NCBI GenBank assembly: GCA_034401795.1
Contig: CM067363.1
Span: 30,742,855 to 30,806,854, forward strand
Reading direction: 5' to 3'
DNA length: 64,000 bases
From: Chaetoderma sp. LZ-2023a
Taxonomy: Eukaryota > Mollusca > Caudofoveata > Chaetodermatida > Chaetodermatidae
Position numbers and translations under genes: made by a program. Below, piece after piece: positions 23,280 through 35,999 of this stretch; the stretch's first letter is position 1, and every line of letters starts with the position of its first letter. The notes under the pieces are model-generated. The model saw nothing but the letters and a program-made list of their open reading frames with translations. It was not told the origin of the DNA and ran no database searches.

Positions 23280-24964
23280 AATAAATATTAAGAAAAAGTT
23301 GTGGGAGACTTTTTACGGTCAATTTTACCCCGCCTGGTTAATGCCAAAGGGTGCCATGGAGTGGAGTTGATGTATCCAATGGCTTTCTTTAGCTTGCCTG
23401 GAGGCATGTTAACATGAATTCGTCATCTGGGTCAGATGAGAGAACTTGTATGATTCTGAACTGCATGTCCCTCCTAGAGTAGAGTGCCTTGATACTGGTG
23501 TGTCGTATCGTATATGCTCGTATAAGTTGGTGATAGAGCGTAGATGTTCTTGGATTCTGATCTTAAAGGCTCTCTTCATCTTTCCCAGTTTTTTGCAGCG
23601 TTTACAGGTGATCAGGTATATAACATTTCTTGTTTGACTGTTACCGATGATTTTCGCTTTGTATGTCAATCCTGTGTGGTGGCCTTTGAACTACTTTGGT
23701 CCATTACTATGCAGAAATCACATTTTCGTTTTTGGGCAGGGGAGAAAAATGTTCCTGTGTTTTGGTTTTGGTGGATCGTCTAAACAGGCTCTGATGATGT
23801 CATCTTTGATCGTTTTGTTTCTTCTGAATCCAAACATTGGCTTTTCTGGGAAGGCCGTCCTGCAGCCCTGACTGCCTTCTAGGATATGCCAGTGTTTGAG
23901 TACGAATTCACTGCTTTTGTTGAATTCTGTGATGAGGATCTGTCTCTGTGAGTGTTTTGTTGTGGGCGTGGTCTGGTGGATGAGGGAACTCTTATCTTGG
24001 TTGAATGCTTTTTCTTGTGCTTGTCGTAATAGTGCTGTTGGGTAGCCTCTTGATTCAGTGTGTGATGAGATCTGTGCTGTGCTTGAGATAATCTCTGTTT
24101 GTGGAGCAGATTCCGTGTAGGCGCGCAGACATTGTCTGTATGGTCCTGCGTTCTTGCATGAGATAGGATGCGCTGAAGTGTGATGGCGGTATCCGTGGGT
24201 ATCGGTTGGCTTAGTGCACAGGGAGAAGATAATATCATTGTTATCACTGTAGTATCTAGAAAATTCACATTTTTGTATGAAAATCCAGCTATGAATTTGA
24301 TGGTGGTGTGTGATTGATTCATGTATTTGATGAACTCATTCAGTGCATCTTCTCCGTGCTCCCAGATCATAAAGATGTCATCTATGTATCTGAGGAATAG
24401 TGATGGCTGGTGTGGCACGTTTTTTTAATAGTTTTGTTTCTAACTCATTCATGAAGATGCATGCATAGGTGCATGCGGCTTTACTTCCCACTGCTGTACC
24501 ACCTACTGGAGGTAATGTTTACCATAAAATTCAAAATTGTTGAATTATAAAACTAACTTTAGTAAATTTAGTAGTCCTCTTATTGACAGAATACCTGGGA
24601 GGCTGTGGCGTCGCAGGAATTTTCCTGTCGCTTGTAAACCCTCCTGGTTAGGAATATTTGTGTATAAGGACGTGACAATAAGTGTTTCTTTGGTGATTTT
24701 GCCATAGTTTTCCGCTAATCTGATGAAATCAGTGGTGTCCTTAACGTAGGATTTTATTTCTTTGACGTGGATTTTTATATGTTCGTCAACGAAGCTACAA
24801 TTAGCTCTGTTGGGCAGCCATTTCCACTTATAATAGGTCTGCCTGGTACCAGGGCACCTGTTTTTGCTTTGTGAATTTTTGGTAGCAAATAGAAACGGCC
24901 GGTTTTCGGTTCTGGTGGGGCTATAAGCCCTCTGAAGGGCTCCAAAATGGTCTGAATCAAACAA
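23280..24964 (-). mobile_element. Penelope-like retroelement (RT plus GIY-YIG), decayed
   Basis: The minus-strand order is RT then endonuclease, as in Penelope elements. RT parts: GRFYLLPKIHK, PGRPIISGNGCPTE (24.8 kb), YVKDTTDFI and LYTNIPNQEG (24.6-24.7 kb), and the catalytic RYIDDIFMIWE (24.39 kb) followed by FLDTTV. The endonuclease region at 23409-23669 has VIYLITCKRC and FKIRIQEHLRSI, which fit the GIY-YIG family, but the second half of the signature is degraded (KLGK where YVG or YIG is expected). Several frameshifts separate the blocks, and a segment near 24.45-24.55 kb does not read. The 3' tail (23285-23450) recurs as a solo fragment at 5.8-6.3 kb. Confidence 0.85.
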
Positions 24965-24999
24965 GTATCCTTATGAACACCCCAGAAATAGCCTACCTA

Positions 25000-25300
25000 A
25001 ATCAAACTTCATGATAAAACTTAAGACAGAAAACCGTTGGCTCGACGGCTCTAAAGTCGCCCATACTAGCGGTCCTAGAACCACTAGCGGATGCCCATTG
25101 TCTAGGAAATCTCAACCAATCAGCATTGAGATCTCCATTAACAACGCCATTTGAACCAATCCAAAGGATCAACGGAGCCAGATGGCTCCCATAAAAAGCA
25201 TAAAAGGAGCCCTCCACCAATGGCTCAGGCTATTCAGACACTAACTACCAAAGTCAGGCTTCAACCTACCTTTAAGCCATATCATCACCTACGTGTTTAT
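25000..25300. other. No feature recognised
   Basis: This stretch lies just upstream of the Penelope-like reading. It could be the 5' part of that element, but I see no recognisable ribozyme or coding block. Confidence 0.3.
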
Positions 25301-25990
25301 AGAAGTCCTTGACATTATTGACCAACGGAAAAGAATAACTGATCAATGGGCCAGCCACCCCTGACACTACGGTCAAATTGCTCAAGTGTGTTAACAGTTG
25401 CCATTTAATGGTCAAAGTAAAGAATCTGGATATGAAAATGTAAGAATATTGGAATCCTTGACATTATTGACCAACAGGAAAAGTACCATTGATCAATGGG
25501 CCAGCCAGCCATGACACTATTATCAAATAGTTACAGTGTATAAACAGATGCCATTTACAAATGTGCAATGGTCACAAACAAATATGGTAATACAAAAATA
25601 TTGGTGTCCTTGACCCTATTGACAAATGGGAAAAGTACCATTAATCAATGGGGTAACCATCCTTGAAAGTATTGATACAGCAGATGACATTTACCAACGG
25701 GTGAATGGATGGGCACAGTAAAAAATTTAGATGAAGAAATGCAAGAATATTGCTGTCATTGACCCTATTCACCCACGTGAAAAGTACCATTCATCAATGG
25801 GACAGTCATCACTGACACCACTGATAAATAGTTCATGTGTCACAACACTGACATTTAACAAAGGTGCAATCATGAGGTCACACTAAAAAATTTGGATGGA
25901 GAAATGCAAGGCTATTGACATAATTGACCAACAGGAAGAGTACCATTAATCAATGGGGTAGCTATCCCTAACAATATTGTCACATGATTC
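25300..25990. repeat. Tandem array, ~150-bp units
   Basis: Five units share gaaaagtaccatt(g/a)atcaatggg (near 25330, 25479, 25630, 25780 and 25940), then a variant of ccagccatgacactatt and of gatgccatttacaaatg. The spacing is close to 150 bp. No open frame is conserved between units. Confidence 0.85.
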
Positions 25991-26399
25991 AAGTGTACGA
26001 AAGGAACATTTCTGACATATCTTTTTTTAATCCATTAACAATATACGAAACACGACACAGATACCTTTCCCCATAGTGTTCAATACTTGAAAACGCCTTA
26101 GAGTTATTGCCCTTATTTGAAGTTGTAGCTTCTGTATATTCATAGGGCAAATAGAGATTTAGCTGAAGAAACATATCTGCTAAACAGTTGACGAAACAAA
26201 TGAATTTTCACCATAGGGTTCAATAGTTTAAGACTCAGGGAACCAGAGCTATGGCCTTTGTTTAAAGGTGCAGACGCTTTATAGCCATAGTTCAAATAGA
26301 TATTTGACTGAAGGAACATATCTGCTAAAATTTGTTTTAACAATTAGCGAAAATATGCATTTTCCCCGCAGTGTTCAATATTCAAAAATGCCCTAAAGA

Positions 26400-26860
26400 G
26401 CCAGCCGCTGGTGGTTGGCGACCATCCTGGATTTCGGATCATTGTCGATTTCGAGAGGGTTCGTCATCAGACCCAGTCCAATCATCCTATGAAGTTTCAA
26501 AGCAATCCGATAAACGGTAGCGGAGTTATCGAGCGGAAACCAATTTTCAAGATGGCCACTGGTGGCTGGCGGCCATCTTGGATTTCGGATCATCACCGAT
26601 TTTGATAGGTTTCTTCCGCAGACCTAGTCCAATCATCCTATGAAGTTTCAAAGTGATCCGATAAACAGAAGGGGAGTTATTGCATGGAAACCAATTTTCA
26701 AGATGACTGTCTCTGGCTGGTGGCCATCTTGGATTTCGGTTCATTGTCGATTTCTATAGGTTTCTTCTTCAGACGTAGCCCAATCAGCCTATGACGTTTC
26801 AAAGCGATCCAATAAATGGTAGCAGAGTTATCGTGCAGAAACCATTTTGATGCCCGCCTG
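26400..26860. repeat. Tandem array, three units of 151 bp
   Basis: The word ggccatcttggatttcgg recurs (with variants) near 26418, 26569 and 26720, exactly 151 bp apart, followed each time by a variant of cctatgaagtttcaaag and gatccgataaac. Antisense frames repeat the same peptide in each unit because of the DNA repeat. Confidence 0.85.
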
Positions 26861-27519
26861 CCCGTAAACGTCATCACATAATACCCAGCCAATTTTTTGG
26901 GCGGGGTATACAAATGCCTTAATGAACCAGAGTAATGGCCCTTGTTTAAAGGTGCAGACTCTTTATATCATTAGATATTTGACTGAAGGAACATATCTGC
27001 TAAATTTTGTTTTAACAATTAGCGAAAATATGCATTTTCCCCATTAGGGCACAATACTTAAAAATATAGCAAGGGACATAACTCTGCCATTTGTCAGTGT
27101 GGCCACTTCATATTCCTAGCCCAAATAGATATTGCCTAAAGGAACACATCTCTGCTGAATTGGGTTTTAATCCATTAATAAATGATTCCATGTCACGTGT
27201 GTTACATTTCAGAGAAATTATTGATCATATGTGTCACTAAAATATTTTAAGTATAAGATAAGAAATATTTATAGTACCATGTGTTGACATGACGTATTGA
27301 GTCTTGAATTCCAGAGTAACCTTTGGATTACATACAGCATATTTTCTTATGCTATTCATTATGCCTGTCATGTGTGTTACATTAGACAATTTTTTGAAAA
27401 ACAATTTTCTCTTATTGACCCTAAACTCTATGATGTCACAATGAACTTTACCTCTTGACATCAACGTCATTGTGGGATGTCGTGTCCTTATAAGGAAGCA
27501 TGTGCCCAAGCTTGGGTCT

Positions 27520-28905
27520 AGTATGATTAAAGCTATCCTGAAGCAATAACATTAGGAAAATATTTGAAAATTTCAGTGACGATCATCTTCTGAGCCACCA
27601 TTTTTAAATTTTTTACAGCTGCCATTATTTGGAATTCTATTGTTCTCGCTGTCGAGTCAGTCCAGTATAAAATGATTCCCGTAATGACTAATGCTAGTCA
27701 TTGTACTGTTGGCCTTCGAGGCGAGCCTGGACTAAACGTGTAGTAGTTCGATTCTAAATGTGTATTTCCTATTGCAAATGTGAAACGTGCTAAGCTAGAT
27801 ATCTTTCATAGTAATTTGACAGATAATTGTTGCTGCCAAGAGCAGCAACAACTTTCCTTCAAATTATTTGCAAAATAATCACCAGAAAACACGAGTTCTA
27901 CTATCTGTTTTGAAAATGGTTTGACACAAAATCATTGCTGCAACAACTTCCAACCAGATTGTTTTCAAAATAATTAGTATGACTATCAATATAATAACAA
28001 ATTCTGACGATATTTAGAGCAATTCGATTGACAGTCGTTGCTGACTAAATCAGCAACAACTTTATCAAATTATTCCCAGAATAATCATTGCCAGGTTTTC
28101 AATATTGTTAGCCAACAGATGTATGTACAATTCGTTAAACCTGTGTCGTATACGTTGTCAAGATCAGACGTGAAATATGTTCAAAATTGTTCAGTCCGTA
28201 GATAAAGCATGTCACTGCAAGACAGCTTGTGCAAGTGCTTTGCTGACATACTCATCTACGCAAATCTATCACGGCGGATCTCTATTACGTTTATGACACA
28301 GGCCTAGCTAATTGTGTAGTAGCTGACGATATTGGCAGCTCGATACTAATTATTCTGAGAAAGATTTGATAATGTTGTTACTGCATTATTAAGTAACGAC
28401 TGTCAATCGAATTGCTAGAAATATCTTCAGAATGTGTTACTACATTGAAAATATTGCTGATTATTTTGAGAACAATATAGTTGAAAGTTGTTCCAGCTAT
28501 GATTTTCAGTCAAATCATTTTAAAAACGGCTAGTATTTTCTGCTGATTATTTCACAAATAATTTGAAGGATAGTTGTTGCTGCTACCATGTATCATCAGC
28601 AACAATTATCAGTCAACTTATTATAAAGATACATCCACCAGAGAAAATACACAATTAGAATCGAACTACTATACGCTACACAGGTAGATCCCCCCACCTC
28701 GGAGGCCAACAGTGCAATTACTAGCATTAGTGTTACATGAATGGTTTTATACAAAGCATTGGGCAGAAGGAAGAATAGAATCACAAATAATGGTGTCTGC
28801 AAATATCAAAGTAAAATGATGGCTCAAAGAAGACGATCTTCACTGAATTTTTATAAATTATTTCTAATCTTAATGCTTCAGAATAGCTCTAACCAAAGCT
28901 GATAT
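27520..28905. mobile_element. Foldback element, ~560-bp arms
   Basis: Left (27520-28080) and right (28350-28905) are imperfect reverse complements throughout: gctatcctgaagcaataa against ttaatgcttcagaatagc, ctaatgctagtcattgtactgttggcc against its complement near 28700, and tagtagttcgattctaa against ttagaatcgaactacta. Inside the arms are smaller palindromes around gttgttgctgc and gcagcaacaac. The loop is about 270 bp with no open frame. No transposase is present, so it would be non-autonomous. The exact ends and target duplication are not resolved. Confidence 0.85.
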
Positions 28906-29520
28906 ATACACAGAAAAGTTGAGCTAAACGGAAATTGGATGATGACAACGACACCACCAGATAAAGTGCATGGTATCGCAATAGCTCGTTTTACTTAGTA
29001 AAGTCGAGCTAAAAATGAGTCATTACACTTTCACCTAGCATTAGAGGCATCACTTGACTGTAATCATATCATCTGTTTGGTTTGGAAGAATGAATGCATC
29101 AGCCAAGGACTACACAATTGAATCTGTGACCTTTCAGCTGTTTCTGAAAAGCACACTTTTCCGATGCTAAAATACTGGCGGTGGTATCACATCCCGTAAA
29201 TGCATGAATGAATAGTAACTGAGAACACAAATCCTTCCCGAAAATGTGTTTCATATGGTTAATGTTATACATTGTTTGTATTTATTGTCTGAATGGAAAC
29301 AAATGTACTTGCTTTCTGGTTCGGCATAGTAAAGGAGAAGGATAAGAAGGTCTGTATCTTCCACAATCGAAATTGTGGTGCACACCCGCGACTAATAGAC
29401 TGCTGCATTTACAATGCTAACATTCTGTGTCTCCCGGTGCATTGATGACACAGCAGCGAGTTTTCCTATGTTCTGCACTGGCATGACTGGGAAGATTGAT
29501 CATTCCTTGTTTATTTCTGT
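28906..29520. other. No gene seen
   Basis: AT-rich sequence without a useful open frame, splice-bounded exon or repeat that I can identify. Confidence 0.4.
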
Positions 29521-29521
29521 C

Positions 29522-29809
29522 TTAAGACAAAAAAGGGATCTTCGTCTTCTCGACAAACCTCAGTTTTGAAATATTTCGCCTAGGAATCATATGGTTTGTC
29601 CGTTGTGCTGTGGTCAATGACCCGATAATCATGATCGCATGGAAAATTCCTTTACCATCTATTTTGATAATATTATGGTCAACATATTCGCCAGCAAAAA
29701 GCAGCGTCATGTCCAATAATGTCTCCGGTCTACCCTGTCGGGAGAAATATGAATCAGCACAATTCTTCTCAAATCGCAGGACTTTCCCATATGAAGAACA
29801 AAATCCCAT
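29522..29809 (-). pseudogene. Solo fragment of the PIN-like family (core region)
   Basis: A 95-residue open segment reads GFCSSYGKVLRFEKN, then YVDHNIIKIDGKGIFH and IPRRNISKL. The same landmarks (GFSCSYAEVKRYE and ADNVDHNVATIDGTGRFHG) occur in the copy at 50.8 kb, and a diverged version (VADNFDYNEDT) occurs in the copy at 44.6 kb. Nothing recognisable from the rest of the protein lies on either side, so this is an orphan piece from the middle of the family. Confidence 0.75.
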
Positions 29810-30177
29810 CTCATAAAGTGTGTCTATGATGAATTTCGAAAGATATAAATGGTGTGTCTGCGCAGTAAGACAAACTTGTAATGGAACAAGGAATGTTATG
29901 TGTACAAACTGCTTGAATTATAGCATGACCTGTATCTGCAACCTTTTGTCTAGTATCTGCACCTAAATGGTCGCGCCTGTGCTTCATTTATGGGCCGACC
30001 AGACTTTTAGCGCTTAAACGCAGGAATGTTCCGACAATGTAACGGCACATCAAGTCCGTGACATGAATGATGATAACACAAGTAATCTAAAGCATGGAAA
30101 TTACAAAGATATTATTCAACTCGACATTTCACAGTGAAAGCCCAATCATCTCCACAACTTGAATGGACCTTTCCTGT

Positions 30178-30420
30178 TTTAGCTATGCCCCGCCAATCTC
30201 TAGCTAAGCTCCACCCACACCTCGCTCGTGTTGTGTTCGATCGATCTCTGAACACCATGACTATAAATTTCCAAAAAACCACACAGGTAAGCTGTTGAAT
30301 ATTTTGAAACTAATTTGACTGGCAGCAACAGCGGCCAGTCAAATTAGTTTCAAAATATTCAACAGCATATTTATTAAATAGCAACGAATTACAAAGACAT
30401 ACAATTCATACGTGTCGGAC
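30178..30420. repeat. Composite repeat A with a perfect 33-bp palindrome
   Basis: The unit runs tttagctatgccccgcc, ctagctaagctccaccc, gttcgatcgatc, then a palindrome, then tttattaaatag and gacatacaattcatac. Related copies lie at 31600-31840 and 32146-32390. The palindrome (arms 30291-30323 and 30334-30366, 10-base spacer) is perfect in this copy and partly decayed in the others. Confidence 0.85.
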
Positions 30421-31599
30421 TATTTGAGATTTGATGAAGGTCTATATGGAACCCTTTGTGACGTAATAATTGTGATGTTATCATACACACGCTGAGCTGA
30501 GCTGATTATGACGTCATACGAGGTCAGATGATGGATGGATACTCTGGAAAGGTGAATTAGAGATAACATTGAATTTTGCAGTGACCATGCTATATTATGG
30601 TCAAGGAGGGACTTTGTCAACACATCGTGTCAAATCTGGCCATGATTTGATTGTCAATCATGTCAATAGGGAAAACATCTAAATTTTTAAATGACCATAA
30701 TATAACATGGTCAAGGATGGGACTGAAAATTTATAAAATGTCAGATCCGACCATAATTTCATTGCCAATAGGGATAACATTGCAATGACATTGGATGACG
30801 AAGATAACATGGTCACCTGACCATGTTTAAGTGGTCACTGGGACCACGGTCACTTGAGTCGGAAAATCATGGTTGACCATGAACTACCATGATATCATGG
30901 TCGGCAGGAAATCAGGGCGGTCAATGCCCGCCTTGGTTATTGAGCCAGTCATTCCAATGATAAATTTTCAAAAATAGTCTTCTTTTGGTCTGCAAATGGA
31001 CATTTCTGAAGACCACTGCAGAAGACGTTTTTGGTCAATATGAGTGTTAAAGAGTTAAGTAGAAGTGTTGAAGCTGACCAGCATAGAATTAGTCCGCCTA
31101 AGTTTTGTCGAAATCGGGCCATTTAGATTGGAGGTGTAGCACTTTAAATTTCTGTAAAATTTTCAGAAAATCCAAGATGACCACCAGAAAAATTTACCAA
31201 TCAAAATTCTGAATACAAGTTCTGGAGCCTATCACTATAGGAGACCTCCAGCCAAATTTGGTTGAAATCGGTCAAAGCATAAATGAAATGCGATTTGATG
31301 GATGGCTGGACACCATGGCACAGTTAGCTCACTTGGCCCGCGGGTGAGATAAAAATAAATTAGTATTATACTACAACTCAGAAATAACTTACCAGTGTTT
31401 ACAAAACAATATCAAATTTACTGTTGAACGTAACAGCTTCCAATCAAATTAACTCCAAAATATTCAAAGAATATTTCTACATCAATAATTAGTTCAAAAT
31501 TGTCCTGACTGTCGGTAACATGTTTCGGCTTTTGTTTTGGAAACGCATGAACTTATTTATGGCCCATACTGTACACATCCAAGGGATAATAGACTGCTC

Positions 31600-31840
31600 C
31601 AGCTTTAGCTATGCTCCGCCTATCCCTAGCTAAGCTCCACCCATACCTCAATCATGTTGTGATCGATCGATCCCCAACATTCTGACTTTTCAATTCCCAG
31701 TAAACTTATACACGCTAGCCATTAAATATTTTGAGAAAAATTTGATTGCATGCTGTTGCTGCCTAAGTCAAATTAGTTTCAAAATATTCAACACAATGTT
31801 TATTAAATAGTAGACATACAATTCATACAACAGTGCAGTG
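31600..31840. repeat. Composite repeat A, second copy
   Basis: It has ttagctatgctccgcc, tagctaagctccaccc, gatcgatcga and a decayed palindrome (variant of aaatattttgagaaaaatttgattg against caaattagtttcaaaatattcaac), then ttattaaatag and gacatacaattcatac. Confidence 0.8.
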
Positions 31841-31978
31841 TCTGGCTTCAATAATGCATTTGTGACGTACTTATCTATGTCATTCATAACGCCATTGAGT
31901 ATGATGTCATTCTAAACGGCACGTAGTTAATTTTGACGTCATATGATGGATAGATAGAGTGTAAAGGTCTATACTCAC

Positions 31979-32124
31979 GATAATCTTATGGACCAAGGTA
32001 GTGTGATGCCAATATCATTAGTAGCTGTGGCAGTAAACTTCACGTCATTCAAGATGTTTATTGTCCGTGTAGCACCACCGTGTAGTGTTACAAAAATAGG
32101 TGCAGCAGTCAGCCGTACATATGC
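31979..32124 (-). CDS. Exon of an REJ/polycystin-1-like gene
   Basis: This 146-nt exon is bounded on the minus strand by an acceptor (ttttaaag) and a donor (gtgagt). It is open in one frame, reading AYVRLTAAPIFVTLHGGATR and then TINILNDVKFTATATND. The pattern AxVxLTxxP...V.L.GG..RT is what I recall from REJ regions of polycystin-1-like proteins. It begins in phase 0, which fits the end of the exon at 40502-39823, and it ends after the second base of a codon, so at least one more exon is expected at lower coordinates; I could not find it. The protein is predicted to be extracellular. Confidence 0.7.
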
Positions 32125-32145
32125 CTTTAAAACAACAAGAATAGA

Positions 32146-32390
32146 TTTAGCTATGCCTCGCCCATCTTCTAGCCAACCTCCACCCACACTTCAGCCATGT
32201 TCGGATCGATAGACCCTTGAACTCCATGACTATCAATTTCCAGAAAACTACACAACTGTTGAATATTTTTAAACTAATTTGACTGGGTGCTGTTGCTGCC
32301 TATGGCAAAAACAGTGCTCAGCCAATTTAGTTAAAAATATTCAACAGTGAGCTTTATTAAATAGTAAAGACATACAATTCGTACAATGCT
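32146..32390. repeat. Composite repeat A, third copy
   Basis: It has tttagctatgcctcgcc, a variant of ctagccaacctccaccc, gatcgatagacc, a palindrome (gttgaatatttttaaactaa against ttagttaaaaatattcaac), then tttattaaatag and gacatacaattcgtac. It ends beside the exon at 31979-32124. Confidence 0.8.
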
Positions 32391-32399
32391 TAGCCCCCT

Positions 32400-35300
32400 G
32401 TGTGAAACAAGAAGCCGACGGGGCCTGTATCGCTCACCTGGACCACAGGCATTTCAACTAGAATGTTCATTAACAATAAGTAGAACTATAATTTAGAGTT
32501 GAGCAGACTCGTAACAAGAAAACAGAGGCCATGTGTGTTTATGTATCAACATTTCTTGAACAAACTTTAACGGCCCTTCGTCATCAATAGCATCTCCCAA
32601 ATTTTGGCCCGATCACCAGCAGCAATTCTGGAGAAGTCGTTTTCTCGAAAACAAGCAGCCCAAGGGGCCTGTATCGCTCACCTGGACCATAAGCATTTCA
32701 ACTAGTATGGTCATTGTCAATAAGTAGAACTCTAATGATTTGAGCAGACTTGTAACAAGAAAAAGAGGCCATTTTTCTTTATGTATCAACTTCTCTTGAA
32801 CAAACTTTAATGGCCCTTAGTCATTAATATCATATCTCCCAAATTTCGGCCCAATCCATTCAGTGGCTCTGGAGACGAAATTGCTTTCATGAAAACCAGG
32901 CCATTCAAGATGGCCACCCAACCATTTGGCAAATCAAGTTCCCTTGAACAAACTTGGTTCACCTCTTGCCTTAAATGATATTTTATGAGTTTTGAATCAA
33001 TTGCTCAAACAAGTTTCCGCGAAGATTTTTAAAGACATTTCTAAAAATCAAACAAAATCCAAGATGGCCACCAACCAAATCGGCCGATAGACTTTGTTTG
33101 AACAAGCATGGACCGCTATGCCCTAAGAATGTTTCCTGCTAAATATACTTGAAATCAATCCAGTGGTTCTCGCGAAGACATTTTAAATTTCCTATTGCTT
33201 TAGTATGGGAGTTTTTGGCAGGAAAAAGATCCAAGATGGCTGCCAAACCGTTTATCCGATTATTTCAAAAATGGCAAATATGAAATCAGAATACCCACAA
33301 ACATATATAAAACTAACTTCGGCCTCAAAATCCATCAAATAAAAAATCCAATATGGCCGCCAAACAGGCTACATTTTGATTGGATCACGGCGGCTATATT
33401 TTCTTTTACGGATTACCTTCCCTTGAACAAACTTTAAAGGCCCCATAGTCTCTAATCAAATCTCCCCAATTTTGACCTGATCACTTCAGTGGTTCAAGAA
33501 GTTGTTTTCAGGAAAACTAGGTCATCCAAGATGGCCACAGAACCATTTAGTCAATCAAGTCCTCTTAAACAATCTTGGCTTACCTCTTGCCCTAGATGAT
33601 GTTTCATGAGTTTTGAATCGATTCCCCCCACGGTTTCAGAAAAGAAGATTTTAAAAAACATTTCCTAAAATCGGACGAGATCCAAGATGGCCACCGGCTA
33701 AATTGGCCGGTAGGGTTCATTTGAACAAACTTGAATCCCTATGCCCTAAGGATGCTTCCTGCCAAATATAATTGAAATCGGCCTAGTAGTTCTCGAGAAC
33801 ACATTTTAAATTTCCCATTGCTATAGTATGGGAGCCTTGGACAGGAAAACAATCCAAGATGGCCGCCAAACCGTTTATCCGACAGTTTCGAAAATGGCAA
33901 ATCTGAGCTCAGAATAGCCAAAAACATATATAAAACCAATTACGGCCTCAAAAACCACCAGATAAAAAAATCCAATATGGCCGCCAAACACACATTTTGA
34001 TTGGCCAACGGCGGCCATGTTTTTTGACGGATCAACTTCCCTTGAACAAACCTTAATGGCCCTTAGTCCCTAAGCATATCTCCCAAATTTGGGCCTGATT
34101 CCTGTAGCGGTTCTGGAGAAGTAATTTTCAGGAAAACTAGGTCATCCAAGATGGCCGCCGAACCATTAGGTCAATCAAGTCCTCTTGAACAAAGTTGGCT
34201 TACCTCTTGCCCTAGATGATGTTTCATGAGTTTTGAATTGACTTCCCAAGCGGTTTCGGTGAAGCAGATTTTTAGACGTTTCCTAAAATCGGCGGAAATC
34301 CAAGAAGGCCGCTGGCCATATTGGTCGATCCGCTCCATCTGAACAAACTTGGATCCCTATGCCCTAAGGATGCTTCCTGCAAAATGTAATTGAAATCGGT
34401 CCAGTGGTTCTTGAGAAATTGTTTAAAGGAAAAGTTGACGGACGATGGATGGACGGACGATGGACAGTTGCCATGGCATAAACTCACTTGGCCTTTCAGG
34501 CCAGGTGAGCTAACAAGGTCATCCAAGATGGCTGTGGAATGATTCGGCCAATCAAGTTCACAAGTGAACAAATTTGGTTCAGCGCTTGCCCTAGATGATA
34601 TTTCAAGAGTTCTGAATCGATCCCTCAAACTGTTTTAAAGAAATTTCAAAAAATCGGCCAAAATCCAAGATAGCCACCGGCTCAATTGGCCAATCGGCTC
34701 CGTTTGAACAAACTTGAACCCCTATGCCCTAAGGATGCTTCCTGCCAAATATAATTGAAATTGTCACAGTAGTTCTCGAGAAGACATTTCCCAAAACACA
34801 TAAAACCAACTTCGGCATAAAAATTCAACAAATAAAAAAATCCAACATGGCCGTCAAACATGCTACATTTTAATTGGCCCACGGTGGCCATGTTTTTTGA
34901 CGGATCAACTTCTCTTGAACAAACTTTAATGGTCCTTATAGTCTCTAATCATATCTGGCAAACTTCAGCGGTTCTGGAGAAGTTGTTTTCGCTAAAACTA
35001 GGTCAACCTAGATGGCCGCCGAACCATTTGACCAATCAAGTTCACTTGAACAAACACGGTTCAGTTCTTGCCATAGATCATATTTCATGAGGTTTGCATC
35101 AATCCCCCAAGCGGTTTCAGAGATTTTTTTAAGACGTTTCCTAAAATCGGCCAAAATCCAAGATGGCCACCAACTTAATTGATCTGCTTCGTTTGAACAA
35201 ACTTGAATCTCTATGCCCTAAGGATGCTTCTTGCCAAATATAATTGAAATTGGTCCAGTAGTTCTCGAGAATAAGACATTTTAAATTTCCCATTGCTTTA

Positions 35301-35996
35301 GTATGGGAGCTTTTGGCAGGAAAATGATCCACTGTGGCCGCCAAACCATTTATCAAACCACTTCGAAAATTGCAAATTTGAGATCAGAATACCCAAAGAC
35401 ACACAAAACCAATTTCGGCCTCAAAATCCATCAAATAAAAAAATCCAATATGGCTGCCAAACACGCTATAACTTGATTGGCCCATGACGGCCATGTTTTT
35501 TGACTGTTCAACTTGCTTTGAACAAACTTTAATGGCTGTTAGTCCCTAATGATATCTGGCAAATTTCGACCCGATCCCTTCAGCGGTTCGGGAGAAGTGG
35601 TTTTCGCTAAAACGAGGTCAACCAAGATGGCCACCGAACCATTTGACCAATCAAGTTCCCTTGAACAAACTTGTTTCAGCTCTTGCCCTAGATCATATTT
35701 CATGAGGTTTGCATCAATCCCTCAAGCGGTTTCGGAGAAGATTGTTAAAGATATTTCCTAAAATCGGCCAAAATCCAAGATGGCCACCGGCCAAATTGGC
35801 CGATCGGCTTCGTTTCAACAAACTTGGATTCCTATGGCCTAATTAAGGATGCTTCCTGCCAAATATAATTGAAATCGGCACAGTGGTTCTTGAGAAGTTG
35901 TTTAAAGGAAAAGTTGACGGACGGATGACGGAGTCGGGCACACGGCAGACGGTCGCCATGGCATAAGCTCACTTGGCCTGAAAGGCCAGGTGAGCT
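32400..35996 (+). repeat. Long hairpin-ended repeat with ~610-bp internal units
   Basis: The heads at 32410 and 32652 read aagcagcccaaggggcctg followed by cgctcacctgg. The anchor cttgaacaaactttaatggc recurs near 32555, 32800, 33425, 34040, 34915 and 35516, with ccaagatggccgcc, gatgcttcctgccaaatata and ggttctcgagaa between. Tails near 34480-34513 and 35963-35996 hold hairpins (gctcacttggcct paired with aggccaggtgagc) that end in CTAA. No protein is encoded. Direct neighbours repeat the same layout, so this is a cluster of copies or an internally amplified one. Confidence 0.8.
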
Positions 35997-35999
35997 AAA

